Assembly (NCBI RefSeq): GCF_004216555.1
Contig: NZ_SGWQ01000018.1
Coordinates: 1-64,000 of the forward strand
DNA: 64,000 nt
Source: Herbihabitans rhizosphaerae
GTDB taxonomy: Bacteria > Actinomycetota > Actinomycetes > Mycobacteriales > Pseudonocardiaceae
Reading direction: 5' to 3'
The notes beneath the pieces were generated by a model. The model did no database searches and was not told where the DNA came from. It saw only the letters and a list, made by a program, of their open reading frames with translations. This document shows positions 36,482-44,230 of the stretch, piece after piece; positions within the stretch are counted from its first letter, which is position 1, and every line of letters starts with the position of its first letter. The position numbers were made by a program, and so were the translations under genes.

Positions 36482-37401
36482 CCTCCCGCGTGCGGCACGT
36501 CGCCGAGCTGATCGACTACCTCGCCAAGAGGCGGCGGTACGAGCGCGAGGACGCCGATGCGTTGCGGCACTTGGAATCGGTACCGCTGGAGCTGCCGGCC
36601 GGGCTGACCGTGGACTGGCTCGGAGTCGCCGGATACCGGTTCACGTACCAGGATCACACGCTGTTCGTGGACCCGTTCGTGTCCCGCGTGCCACTGTCCG
36701 CCCTGCTGCGCCGGCGCACCGCGCTGCCCGATCCGGCGCGGGTGGCCGCCGTCGAGGCGCCCGGCACGACGGTCGGCATCCTGATCGGTCACGGGCACTG
36801 GGACCACGCGCTCGACGCGCCGGCGCTCGCCCGCCGGCTCGGCTGTCGCGTGTACGGCTCGCGGTCGGTGGAGAACCTGATGCGGCTGCACGGTCTGGAC
36901 GACAGCGCGGTGGAGGTGGAGCCGTACCACCGCTACGAACTCGGCCCGTTCACCGTGTCGTTCACCCCGAGCACGCACTCCAAGCTGGTGCTCGGGCAGC
37001 GGATCCCGTTCGACGGCGACACGAGCTGCGACACGCTCGCGGAGCTGACACCCCAGGCCTACCGGTGCGGGCAGACCTGGGGCATCACGATCACGGTCGG
37101 CGATTTCACGATCTATCACCAGGGCAGCGCGGATCTGATCGACGACGCGGTGCGCGAGCACGACGTGGACCTGTTCCTCGCGGGCGTGGCCGGGCGCTCC
37201 TACACGCCGGACTACTGGCAGCGGGTCCTGTCGCTGCTGCGCCCGAAGGTGGTGGTCCCGACGCACTACGACGACTTCTTCGTCTCCGTCGACGACCCGA
37301 TGGCCTTCACCACGCTGACCCGGCTGGCGAACGTGCCGGACGAGCTGCACGCGGTCAGCCGCGATCTCGGCATCGCCGCGCTGCCTCGGGTGACGCGTTA
37401 G
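36478..37401 (+). CDS. Metallo-beta-lactamase-fold hydrolase
   Basis: A 307-residue cytosolic metallo-hydrolase. The zinc motif is GHGHWDH with His105, His107, Asp109 and His110. Further ligands are likely in STHSKLVLG (His) and TIYHQGSADLID (Asp), with a C-terminal histidine in VPTHYDDF. This resembles the UlaG/YtnP-like MBL subfamily, whose substrates vary. It is the last gene of the tkt-to-MBL operon. It converges on the DUF1579-like gene, sharing 4 bases at their stops. Confidence 0.85.
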   Translation: MTSRVRHVAELIDYLAKRRRYEREDADALRHLESVPLELPAGLTVDWLGVAGYRFTYQDHTLFVDPFVSRVPLSALLRRRTALPDPARVAAVEAPGTTVGILIGHGHWDHALDAPALARRLGCRVYGSRSVENLMRLHGLDDSAVEVEPYHRYELGPFTVSFTPSTHSKLVLGQRIPFDGDTSCDTLAELTPQAYRCGQTWGITITVGDFTIYHQGSADLIDDAVREHDVDLFLAGVAGRSYTPDYWQRVLSLLRPKVVVPTHYDDFFVSVDDPMAFTTLTRLANVPDELHAVSRDLGIAALPRVTR

Positions 37402-37895
37402 TCGATCCGGCTGGATTCCATGATCCAGTTGTCTGCCCACGTCTCGCCGCCGTCGTGGGAGAACGCCTGCACCCACAGCAGCGAGTCGTTGCTGCGCACG
37501 GTCCACCGGAAGCGGACCTTGATCGGACGGCCGGCCAGTTCGTCGTCGCAGAGGAAGTCACCGCGACCGTCGACCAGCGTGCCCACCACGGGCGGGTCGA
37601 GCCTGCCGGGGAGCCGGGTGGACGCCCACCAGATCTTCCAGTGGCCCGTCTCCGGTTCGAACAGCCGCATCGACATCCCTTGGTAGGAGCCGATTCCGGG
37701 GTAGTCGTCGGTGACGAAGGTGTCCACGTTGCCCAGGCCGCCGAGCGTCTGCCACGCGGTGGACACGGCGTCGAACTCCACCCACTCGGTGCAGTCCGGG
37801 TCGAGTACGTCGCGAAGCTTGCGGTTGCGGATGTGCCAGCGGCCGGGCAGGAAGTCGAACGCGTGCCGGCCGTCGGTGAGTGTCTCGATGCTCAT
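37398..37895 (-). CDS. DUF1579-like protein
   Basis: A 165-residue soluble protein, beta-rich, with WHIRNRKLRDVLD and MRLFEPETGHWKIWWAS followed by WTVRSNDSLLWVQAFSHDGGETW. This matches the general look of small lipocalin-like DUF1579 proteins, which may bind hydrophobic ligands; the assignment is from pattern only. It is divergent from the WYL regulator, and the perfect inverted repeat at 37913-37943 lies 18 bp upstream of its start, so it is probably regulated by that neighbour. Confidence 0.7.
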   Translation of the reverse strand: MSIETLTDGRHAFDFLPGRWHIRNRKLRDVLDPDCTEWVEFDAVSTAWQTLGGLGNVDTFVTDDYPGIGSYQGMSMRLFEPETGHWKIWWASTRLPGRLDPPVVGTLVDGRGDFLCDDELAGRPIKVRFRWTVRSNDSLLWVQAFSHDGGETWADNWIMESSRID

Positions 37896-37912
37896 GGCGG
37901 GAACGCTATGAC

Positions 37913-37943
37913 GGCATCACTGACACCTTCTGTCAGTGATGCC
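37913..37943. promoter_or_regulatory. Perfect 13-bp inverted-repeat operator
   Basis: GGCATCACTGACA (37913-37925) and TGTCAGTGATGCC (37931-37943) are exact inverted copies separated by CCTTC. The element sits in the 64-bp space between the divergent DUF1579-like gene and the WYL regulator gene. This arrangement points to an operator for the WYL regulator controlling both genes. It also argues that the regulator starts at GTG 37960, past the repeat. Confidence 0.75.
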
Positions 37944-37959
37944 GGGCAGAATTCACCGC

Positions 37960-38940
37960 GTGCGCGCGAGCCGGCTGGTGTCCCTGCTGCTGTTGCTGCA
38001 GACGCGCGGGCGGATGACCGCGGCCGAGCTGGCCGACGAGTTGGAGGTCTCGGTGCGCACGGTGTACCGGGACGTCGAGTCGCTGCACGCCGCCGGGGTG
38101 CCGCTCTACGGTGACGCCGGGCCGGCCGGCGGGTACCAGCTGCTGGAGGGGTACCGCACCCGATTGACCGGGCTGACCCGGCCGGAGGCGGAGGCCTTGT
38201 TCCTGGCCGGGCTGCCGGGGCCGGCCGCCGAGCTGGGCCTCGGCTCGGTGGTCGCCGCCGCGCAGCTCAAGCTCGCCGCCGCACTGCCGCCCGAACTGCG
38301 CGACCACGCCGAGCGCGTCGCCGGCCGGTTCCACCTGGACACGTCCGGCTGGTACCGCGAGCCGGACGACACGACGCACCTGGCCGCGGTGGCGGACGCC
38401 GTGTGGCGGCAGCACCGGGTCGAGGTGGGCTATCACCGCTGGACCGAGCCGCGGGAGGTCACCCGCACGCTGTCGCCGTACGGTCTCGTGGTCAAGTCCG
38501 GCACCTGGTACCTGATCGCGCACAACGGCCGAGGGCTGTCCACCTACCGGGTGTCGGCGATCCGCTCGGTCCACGCGCTCGCCGAACCGTTCGACCGGCC
38601 GGCGGACTTCGATCTCGCCGGGCACTGGCGGTCCACAGTGGACGAATTCGAGCGGCGCCAGCAGTACCAGGGCAAGGCGGTCGTCCTGCTTTCCGCTGCC
38701 GGGCGCGCCCGCGTGCCGGGCAACCTCCCCGCCGTGATGGCCAGGGCGGTGGCGGACACCGCCACGCCCGCCGACCGTCCACAGTGGATCCGTGCGGTGA
38801 TCCCGATCGAGTCGATCCCGCACGCCGCCACCGAACTACTGCGACTCGGCGCGGAGATCGAAGTGCTGGAGCCGCCCGAACTGCGCCAGCACCTCACCGA
38901 CACCATCGCAGAACTCGCGCGGATGTACCGACCCCGCTAA
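37960..38940 (+). CDS. WYL-domain transcriptional regulator (YafY-like)
   Basis: A 326-residue regulator. Residues ~5-60 form a DeoR-type winged helix (MTAAELADELEVSVRTVYRD, then GGYQLLEGYRT). A WYL domain follows at ~125-200, with GLVVKSGTWYLIAHNGR and the ligand-binding arginine region STYRVSAIRSV, and a WCX C-terminal extension. WYL domains sense small ligands or nucleic acids. GTG 37960 is chosen over GTG 37936 or ATG 37939, which lie inside the operator repeat. Divergent from the DUF1579-like gene; converges with hicB by 4 nt. Confidence 0.85.
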   Translation: MRASRLVSLLLLLQTRGRMTAAELADELEVSVRTVYRDVESLHAAGVPLYGDAGPAGGYQLLEGYRTRLTGLTRPEAEALFLAGLPGPAAELGLGSVVAAAQLKLAAALPPELRDHAERVAGRFHLDTSGWYREPDDTTHLAAVADAVWRQHRVEVGYHRWTEPREVTRTLSPYGLVVKSGTWYLIAHNGRGLSTYRVSAIRSVHALAEPFDRPADFDLAGHWRSTVDEFERRQQYQGKAVVLLSAAGRARVPGNLPAVMARAVADTATPADRPQWIRAVIPIESIPHAATELLRLGAEIEVLEPPELRQHLTDTIAELARMYRPR

Positions 38941-39170
38941 GCCGCCACCACAACAACCTCGGCGCCGACCACGTCGGGTTCCGGCACCGGATCGCCCGCT
39001 TCGCGCAGCCCTTCGAGGTGGAACGCCACCGCCTCGCGCATCAAGGTCGCGCACTCGTCATAGGTCGACGCGGCGGCGACAACACCAGGCAGACTCGGCG
39101 AGTACGAGCTGAACCCGCCCGCCTCGTCGCCGTAGACAAGGATCGCGTACCCGGGCACCGTCGCCTCCAT
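38937..39170 (-). CDS. HicB-like antitoxin, orphan
   Basis: A 77-residue HicB-fold protein: GFSSYSPSLPGVVAAASTYDECATLMREAV, here spanning residues ~14-43, then the helix FHLEGLREAGDPVPEP. In type II systems HicB neutralises the HicA mRNA interferase. No HicA-sized frame with its dsRBD-like fold lies on either side: upstream there are only 84 bp before the phosphodiesterase stop. ATG 39170 is preferred; an in-frame start at 39209 is possible. It may act as a lone regulator or pair with a distant toxin. Confidence 0.75.
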   Translation of the reverse strand: MEATVPGYAILVYGDEAGGFSSYSPSLPGVVAAASTYDECATLMREAVAFHLEGLREAGDPVPEPDVVGAEVVVVAA

Positions 39171-39254
39171 TCGAACTCGACTGGCGGCAGTCGGCTTCAC
39201 AGTCGTCACTGGTACAACGAGATCAGAGGTGAACCACTCGACCGTGTGATTTCG

Positions 39255-41312
39255 TTAGCGGAGACCGTTTCGTCGGGCGACGGCGATCAGGCGATCGGGG
39301 TCGTCGGAGATGATCCCGTCGACGCCGAGGTCGATCACCCGCTGCATCGTGGCCTCGTCGTTGACCGTGTAGGGCACCACCTTCAGCCCGTGCTTCTGTT
39401 GCAGCGAACCGGTTTCCGGGCCGTGGAAGTACGCGGGGTCGGTGCGCAGGTACCAGTCCGGCGACGGCGCCTTCACCTGCCGGGGGTCGTGCACCTGCCA
39501 GTTCGCCGAGACCGTGCCGGCACCGGCCGAGCGGACCAGCCGGCCCAGGTCCCGGTGCTTCCACCAGTCCAACCCGCCGGTCCACGGGCTGCGCACCGAC
39601 GGGTCGTCGTACACGGCTCGCAGGGAGCACTCGTCTTCCAGGGTGCGGCACTCGTCCGGCCCGTACTGCCACACCAGCGCCACCGTGTCGATCCTCGGGT
39701 GCAGCCGGCGTGCCAGCATGATCGTCCGCCAGTCGAAGGACTGGATCGTGGCCCGCTCGGCGAACCCGGCGTGAGCGATCGCGGACACCAGCCGCCCGGT
39801 GAACTCCTGGTACGGCGCGGTGTCGTCGACCAGTGGGCTGATCTTGGTCTCGATGTTCAGCCGCACGTCGGTTCGCCCGCTCGCGCGCACGATGTCGAAC
39901 ACCTCGGCCAGCGTCGGAATCCGCTCCCCCGGCGCCGGCTGCTGGTTCGGGAACTCAGGCAGCGTCTTGGAGCCGCAGTCCACGGTCTTCACCTGCACCA
40001 GCGTCAGCTCACGGACGCGCTTGCCCACGTACGGGAACTCCGGATCACCCGGCCGCGCCGGCCCGGTGTCCACGCAGTGCGACCCGTTGACCGTGCGGTC
40101 GTGGCTCACCACGAGCACGCCGTCCTCGGTCACACCGGTGTCCAGCTCCAGCGTCGACACGTCCGCGTTGGCCAGCGCGTACCGGAACGCGGCGAGCGTG
40201 TTCTCCGGGCGCACCGCACGGGCACCCCGGTGACCCTGCACGTCGAACGGCGACGCGGAGGCCCGCGGCAGCCGGTACCCACGCGAGTCGAGCAGCGCGC
40301 GCAGCCGGTCCGGGTAGTCGGTGATCAGCCCGTCCACGCCGTCGTCGATCAGCTTGCTCATCGTCGGCACGTCGTTGACCGTCCACGGGATCACCGCGAT
40401 CCGGTTGCGGTGCGCGTGCTCGACCATCTCGCGTGTCACGTACGGGCGGTAGTCCGGATCGGTGACCGAGCCGCCCTGCGGGAAGCCGTGCACCGGCGAG
40501 AACGCGGTCGCGCCGAACGACTTCACCGCGGCGATCGGGTCGCCGCCGAAGTCGTCGATGTCGATCCCGCCGAGCCACGGCGAGGCACCCGGCTGCCCGG
40601 TCTGCAGGAAGTCGTAGTTGGTCAGCGCGACCACCGGCAGCCTCGGTGCCACCTCGCGCATCCGCGTCAGCGCGCCCCAGTCGAAGCTCTGGATGCTGAC
40701 CCGGCGCTCGAAACCGGCCGCGCGGATCTCGGCCGCGGTGACCTGGACGAACTGCTCACGCGGCGCGGTCTGGTCCGGCGCGCCCGCCTCCACCTTGGTC
40801 TCGATGTTCAGCTTCACGTCGTCCGCGCGGTAGCGCTTCACCAGATCGAACACCTCGGCCAGGCGCGGCATCCGCGATCCGGGCGAGATCACCTGGCCCG
40901 GCTTGTCGGGCAGCGCCTTCGACCCGCAGTCCAGTGTCTTGACCTGGGCCAGCGTCAGCGTCTTGACGAACTTGCCGACGTAAGGGAACTCCGGGTCGCC
41001 GGACGTCGGGGGCGCGGTGTCCACGCACTTGCGCCCGTCGACCTTGCGATCGTGCGTCACGACGGCCTGGCCGTCCTCGGTGATCTGCACGTCCAGTTCG
41101 AGGGTGGACACACCGAGACGCAACGCGTTGCCGAACGAGCTCAGCGTGCTCTCCGACCGCAGCCCCAACCCGCCGCGGTGCGCCTGCAGGTCGAACTCGC
41201 GGTGCCGTGCCGGCTCGGCGTTCGTGTTGGGCGCCACCACGATGACAGCCGTGGCGGCCAGCGTCGCCAACAGCCCGGCGCCGACGGCGCGCCACATCCC
41301 TCGTCTGCTCAT
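39255..41312 (-). CDS. Secreted glycerophosphodiester phosphodiesterase, two tandem GDPD domains
   Basis: A 685-residue exported protein made of two full-length GDPD domains. A Sec signal (MSRRGMWRAVGAGLLATLAA, cleavage near NAEPA) is followed by domain 1 with AHRGG (His45-Arg46), LELDVQITED (Glu72, Asp74) and VVTHDR (His87). Domain 2 starts near residue 360 with GHRGARAVRPENTLAAF and has LELDTGVTEDG and VVSHDR. Both keep catalytic His and acidic residues; domain 1 has SEST where domain 2 has the usual PENT. Likely releases glycerol-phosphate from extracellular glycerophosphodiesters. ATG 41312 is chosen because the signal starts there. Confidence 0.9.
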   Translation of the reverse strand: MSRRGMWRAVGAGLLATLAATAVIVVAPNTNAEPARHREFDLQAHRGGLGLRSESTLSSFGNALRLGVSTLELDVQITEDGQAVVTHDRKVDGRKCVDTAPPTSGDPEFPYVGKFVKTLTLAQVKTLDCGSKALPDKPGQVISPGSRMPRLAEVFDLVKRYRADDVKLNIETKVEAGAPDQTAPREQFVQVTAAEIRAAGFERRVSIQSFDWGALTRMREVAPRLPVVALTNYDFLQTGQPGASPWLGGIDIDDFGGDPIAAVKSFGATAFSPVHGFPQGGSVTDPDYRPYVTREMVEHAHRNRIAVIPWTVNDVPTMSKLIDDGVDGLITDYPDRLRALLDSRGYRLPRASASPFDVQGHRGARAVRPENTLAAFRYALANADVSTLELDTGVTEDGVLVVSHDRTVNGSHCVDTGPARPGDPEFPYVGKRVRELTLVQVKTVDCGSKTLPEFPNQQPAPGERIPTLAEVFDIVRASGRTDVRLNIETKISPLVDDTAPYQEFTGRLVSAIAHAGFAERATIQSFDWRTIMLARRLHPRIDTVALVWQYGPDECRTLEDECSLRAVYDDPSVRSPWTGGLDWWKHRDLGRLVRSAGAGTVSANWQVHDPRQVKAPSPDWYLRTDPAYFHGPETGSLQQKHGLKVVPYTVNDEATMQRVIDLGVDGIISDDPDRLIAVARRNGLR

Positions 41313-41398
41313 GAGCCGGATCGTGGCACCCGTAGGCGGCCGTGTCATGGACAACGAGTGACATTCGTCCCTAGGGTCACCCCATCGAGAGGTAATAC

Positions 41399-41414
41399 GT
41401 GTGCGAATGCACAC
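41399..41414. promoter_or_regulatory. 16-bp palindrome in the GDPD/kinase divergent region
   Basis: GTGTGC and GCACAC flank GAAT in a perfect palindrome, 105 bp before the sensor kinase start and 87 bp before the phosphodiesterase start. It is a candidate operator for either gene; no regulator can be named. Confidence 0.4.
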
Positions 41415-41503
41415 AGTTTTGTAACTTCGCGTCCCATATGAGCGACATCCATGTCTTCTCTCACAAGAGCACTACAGCGCGACTCTGTTGGAAAGGCCTG
41501 CAC

Positions 41504-42847
41504 ATGCCACAGCAACAGCAGCAGCCGGTCCAGACGAGCAACTGGCGAGGCCGTTTTCGGGACCACGTCCCCCACCAGCGGGGCGTCCACCGACGGCGGT
41601 CGACCCACGAAACCAGTGTCAACGGGTCTACCCCCGTTGAGCCTGCCGACGCAGGAGGTTCCGCCCTGGTCGCCCACAGCTTCACCCCGACGACGTTCCG
41701 CCCGGCAATGGCCACCCGCGACCGGCGGTCGCTGTCCCTCGCCAAGGTGATGGACGTCGCGCGCCGGCATCCGTTGGTGATGGACGCCGTGGCCCTCCTC
41801 GTCGCCGTGGCGGACGTGTGGCTCGTGATCCCGTCGAAGGCGACGACGTACTCGGTCTGGCTGTCCGGGATCGCGTGCGCCGCGATGCTCATCCGCCGGC
41901 GCTTCCCGTTCATCGCCGTGCTGATCACGATCCCCGGGTATCTCGCCGGCTGGGCCGCGCTCGCCGCGGTGATCGCACTGGGCACGCTCGCGCGGCGAAA
42001 GCTCCTCGGCTGGCAGACCATGGTGGGCGCCGCGCTGGTGTTCATGGCGAAGTACGTGCTCTGGCCGTTGCCCGACTTCTTCGCAATCGGCTGGCGCGAG
42101 CACATCCTGCGGGTGATCTACGGGATCATCTTCGCGGCCATGCCGGTCGCCGTTGGTCTGCTCGCACACGCGCGGCAGGAGCTGTCCGACCGGATCACCG
42201 AGCTCGCCGCGAGCCGCGAACGGGAGAACCGCCTGCACGCCGAGGCGATCAGGGGCGCGGAACGGGCGCGGCTGGCCAGGGAGATGCACGACGTGGTGTC
42301 ACACCAGGTCACGCTGATCGCCATGCAGGCAGGCGCGCTGCAGGTCACCCGCAATCCGGACGAGTCGCGCGAGGTGGCGCAAACCATCCGCGACCTGAGT
42401 TCGCGCACACTGGTCGAGCTGCGTGAACTCGTCGGGGTGCTGCGATCCGGAAGCTACGACGACGCGGCACAGCCCGGCCTGGAAGAGGTGGGCGAACTGA
42501 TTCGCGAGGCGGACGTGCCGATCAAGCTGGCCGTCGACACCGCGACCGAACAGCTGCCGCCGCCGGTCTCCCGCGCCGCCTACCGCACCATCCAGGAAGC
42601 GCTCACCAACGTGCGCAAGCACGCCTCGGGAGCGCCGGCCACCGTGCGCGTCCACACCGAGGGCGACGCGTTGACCGTCGAGGTGCACAACGGCCCGTCG
42701 GCCGACCACGCGTGCACGCTGCCGTCCGGAGGCCACGGCCTCATGGGGCTCCGAGAGCGCGCCGGCCTGCTTGGTGGCACCTTCCACGCCGGACCGACCC
42801 GCGAAGGCGGATTCCGAGTCCGCGCCCGCTACCCACTCGCGGTCTGA
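41504..42847 (+). CDS. Orphan two-component sensor histidine kinase (NarL-partner type)
   Basis: A membrane sensor kinase. From ATG 41504 it is 447 residues; ATG 41708 would give 379. The latter begins the recognisable part: about five transmembrane helices, then the HisKA_3 dimerisation motif LAREMHDVVSHQVTLIAM with the phospho-accepting histidine, and a GHKL ATPase domain with IQEALTNVRKHASG and GHGLMGLRERAGLLGG. I list ATG 41504 since GGAAAGG sits 7 nt before it, while ATG 41708 has no ribosome-binding site; the extra N-terminus is Gln-rich and low in confidence. No response regulator lies beside it. Confidence 0.85.
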   Translation: MPQQQQQPVQTSNWRGRFRDHVPHQRGVHRRRSTHETSVNGSTPVEPADAGGSALVAHSFTPTTFRPAMATRDRRSLSLAKVMDVARRHPLVMDAVALLVAVADVWLVIPSKATTYSVWLSGIACAAMLIRRRFPFIAVLITIPGYLAGWAALAAVIALGTLARRKLLGWQTMVGAALVFMAKYVLWPLPDFFAIGWREHILRVIYGIIFAAMPVAVGLLAHARQELSDRITELAASRERENRLHAEAIRGAERARLAREMHDVVSHQVTLIAMQAGALQVTRNPDESREVAQTIRDLSSRTLVELRELVGVLRSGSYDDAAQPGLEEVGELIREADVPIKLAVDTATEQLPPPVSRAAYRTIQEALTNVRKHASGAPATVRVHTEGDALTVEVHNGPSADHACTLPSGGHGLMGLRERAGLLGGTFHAGPTREGGFRVRARYPLAV

Positions 42848-42863
42848 CGACGAACAGAGACGA

Positions 42864-42900
42864 ATGGATGAGCGGGCTCGTGACGAGCCCGCTCATCCAT
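42864..42900. terminator. Bidirectional terminator hairpin
   Basis: A perfect 17-bp stem, 42864-42880 paired with 42884-42900 (core GAGCGGGCTCG / CGAGCCCGCTC), with loop TGA, lies between the convergent sensor kinase and rbpA genes. It can terminate both. Confidence 0.85.
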
Positions 42901-42914
42901 GTCTCAAGCGATGA

Positions 42915-43256
42915 TTATAGCTCGCGACGAGCGCGCAACTTCTCGAGCGCCTCGGCCAGAATCGCCTCGCCGTCCTCGTCGGAGCGACGCTCCTTCACGT
43001 AGGCGAGATGCGTCTTGTACGGCTCGTTGCGCGGCGCGGCAGGTGGGGCCTGCTCGTCACGCCCGCCGGGCAGCCCGCAGCGTGGGCAGTCCCACGACTC
43101 CGGTTCCTCGGCGTCCAGGGCGAACGACGGCTTCGATTCGTGGCCGTTCGCACACCAGTAGGACACACGGCGCCTGGGCGCCGACTCTCCGCGCTCCGAC
43201 TCCCCCATCGGACCGGCACCTACACGGGTGCCGCGAATCGCGTTACCACCAGCCAT
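42915..43256 (-). CDS. rbpA: RNA polymerase-binding protein RbpA
   Basis: Actinobacteria-specific transcription activator that binds RNA polymerase and the principal sigma factor and stabilises open complexes. The 113-residue length is typical. The central zinc-ribbon-like core has YWCANGHE and WDCPRCGLPG, followed by the basic linker and the sigma-interacting C-terminus HLAYVKERRSDEDGEAILAEAL. It follows secG on the same strand, a conserved neighbour order. No anomalies seen. Confidence 0.95.
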   Translation of the reverse strand: MAGGNAIRGTRVGAGPMGESERGESAPRRRVSYWCANGHESKPSFALDAEEPESWDCPRCGLPGGRDEQAPPAAPRNEPYKTHLAYVKERRSDEDGEAILAEALEKLRARREL

Positions 43257-43337
43257 TGGGATCCTCGCAAACCGTACCTGTGTGATACCTCTGCGGCGGC
43301 GCAGTCACGCCAGCCTCCCCACCCCGGTGCGACAAGC

Positions 43338-43571
43338 TCAGGCGACCTTCATCAGCAGGCCGAGCCCGACGATGCAGATCGTCCACACCGCCCCGACGAA
43401 CAGCGTGAGGCGGTCGAGGTTCTTTTCCGCCACGCTGGAGCCGGACAGGCTGGACTGCATTCCGCCACCGAACAGCGACGAGAGACCGCCGCCCTTGGCG
43501 CGGTGCAGCAGCACCAACAGCACCAGCAACAGGCTGGTGATTACCAGAAGAATCTGAAGGAACAGCTGCAT
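43338..43571 (-). CDS. secG: Preprotein translocase subunit SecG
   Basis: Small membrane subunit of the SecYEG channel. The 77-residue product has two transmembrane helices (residues ~3-20 and ~52-72) and the conserved loop GGLSSLFGGGMQSSLSGSS between them. In related genomes it directly follows tpiA; here three extra genes separate them. An inverted repeat (43607-43657) lies upstream. Confidence 0.95.
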   Translation of the reverse strand: MQLFLQILLVITSLLLVLLVLLHRAKGGGLSSLFGGGMQSSLSGSSVAEKNLDRLTLFVGAVWTICIVGLGLLMKVA

Positions 43572-43606
43572 CTCATCCTCGCTGTCGCACGACCGGGCTA
43601 CAGGTT

Positions 43607-43657
43607 ACCTGGTGACCCGCCCGCTACTTCAACCAGTGCCACGGCGAGTCACCAGGT
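43607..43657. other. Inverted repeat upstream of secG
   Basis: ACCTGGTGAC (43607-43616) and GTCACCAGGT (43648-43657) are perfect 10-bp arms separated by 31 nt, beginning 36 bp upstream of the secG start. They could be paired operator half-sites or a stem of the leader. I see no protein-coding frame in the surrounding 43572-43792. Confidence 0.4.
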
Positions 43658-43792
43658 GGACGCACGAACGTGCTCGGCCGGTGTACTCGACGGCCGGTTC
43701 ACACCTCGGGGTGTTCCCCGGACGGGTTGATCACGTGCTCCTGAGAGTGACGCCCGTTGCCCGACACGAGTGCCACGGCGGATCGTCGAATC

Positions 43793-44224
43793 ATGCGGAC
43801 CACAACGAAATCCCTGGTGAGTGCACTGTTCGCGGCGCTGCTGACGATCGGCCTGTTCGCCGCCTCCGCCCAGGCCACCAGCAGGCCAGACACCCGTGCT
43901 CCCGAGATCACGGTGACCTCGGGCAAGCTGGTCAAGGGCGGTGCCGCGGTCAAGCTCACCGGCACCTACCAGTGCAACGGGGCCACGTTCGACCTGCTGG
44001 CCGACGTCGACCAGGCCGGGCACGCCAAAGGCAAGGCCAAGGTCAAGGGCCTGTCCTGCGACAAGGGCGCGACCGGCAAGAAGAAGTTCACGGTGACCGT
44101 CGCCGCCGACACGCACCGCGGATTGTTCATCTCCGCGGGCGCCTGGATCTACATCGGCCTGTGCCACCCCGGCACCCTCACGGTGTGGGCCAGCGTGAAC
44201 CTCTCCGTGCACCTGCGTCCCTGA
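43793..44224 (+). CDS. Small secreted protein, unknown function
   Basis: A 143-residue exported protein. ATG 43793 opens a Sec signal (MRTTTKSLVSALFAALLTIG to AQA). The mature part is beta-rich with repeated TG/KG turns (KLTGTYQCNG, KGKAKVKGLSCDKG) and three cysteines, one near C-terminal GLCHPG. It resembles small immunoglobulin-like or carbohydrate-binding-like extracellular domains but I do not recognise a named family. Converges with the GH16 gene, whose stop is 7 nt away, so it lies in the accessory block between tpiA and secG. Confidence 0.7.
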   Translation: MRTTTKSLVSALFAALLTIGLFAASAQATSRPDTRAPEITVTSGKLVKGGAAVKLTGTYQCNGATFDLLADVDQAGHAKGKAKVKGLSCDKGATGKKKFTVTVAADTHRGLFISAGAWIYIGLCHPGTLTVWASVNLSVHLRP

Positions 44225-44230
44225 CACCCG

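Noticed and set aside
38403-41441. A 1012-residue plus-strand open frame opposite the GDPD gene
   Set aside because: Low-complexity Arg/Val/Gln translation that crosses real genes; the minus-strand frame has clear GDPD domains.
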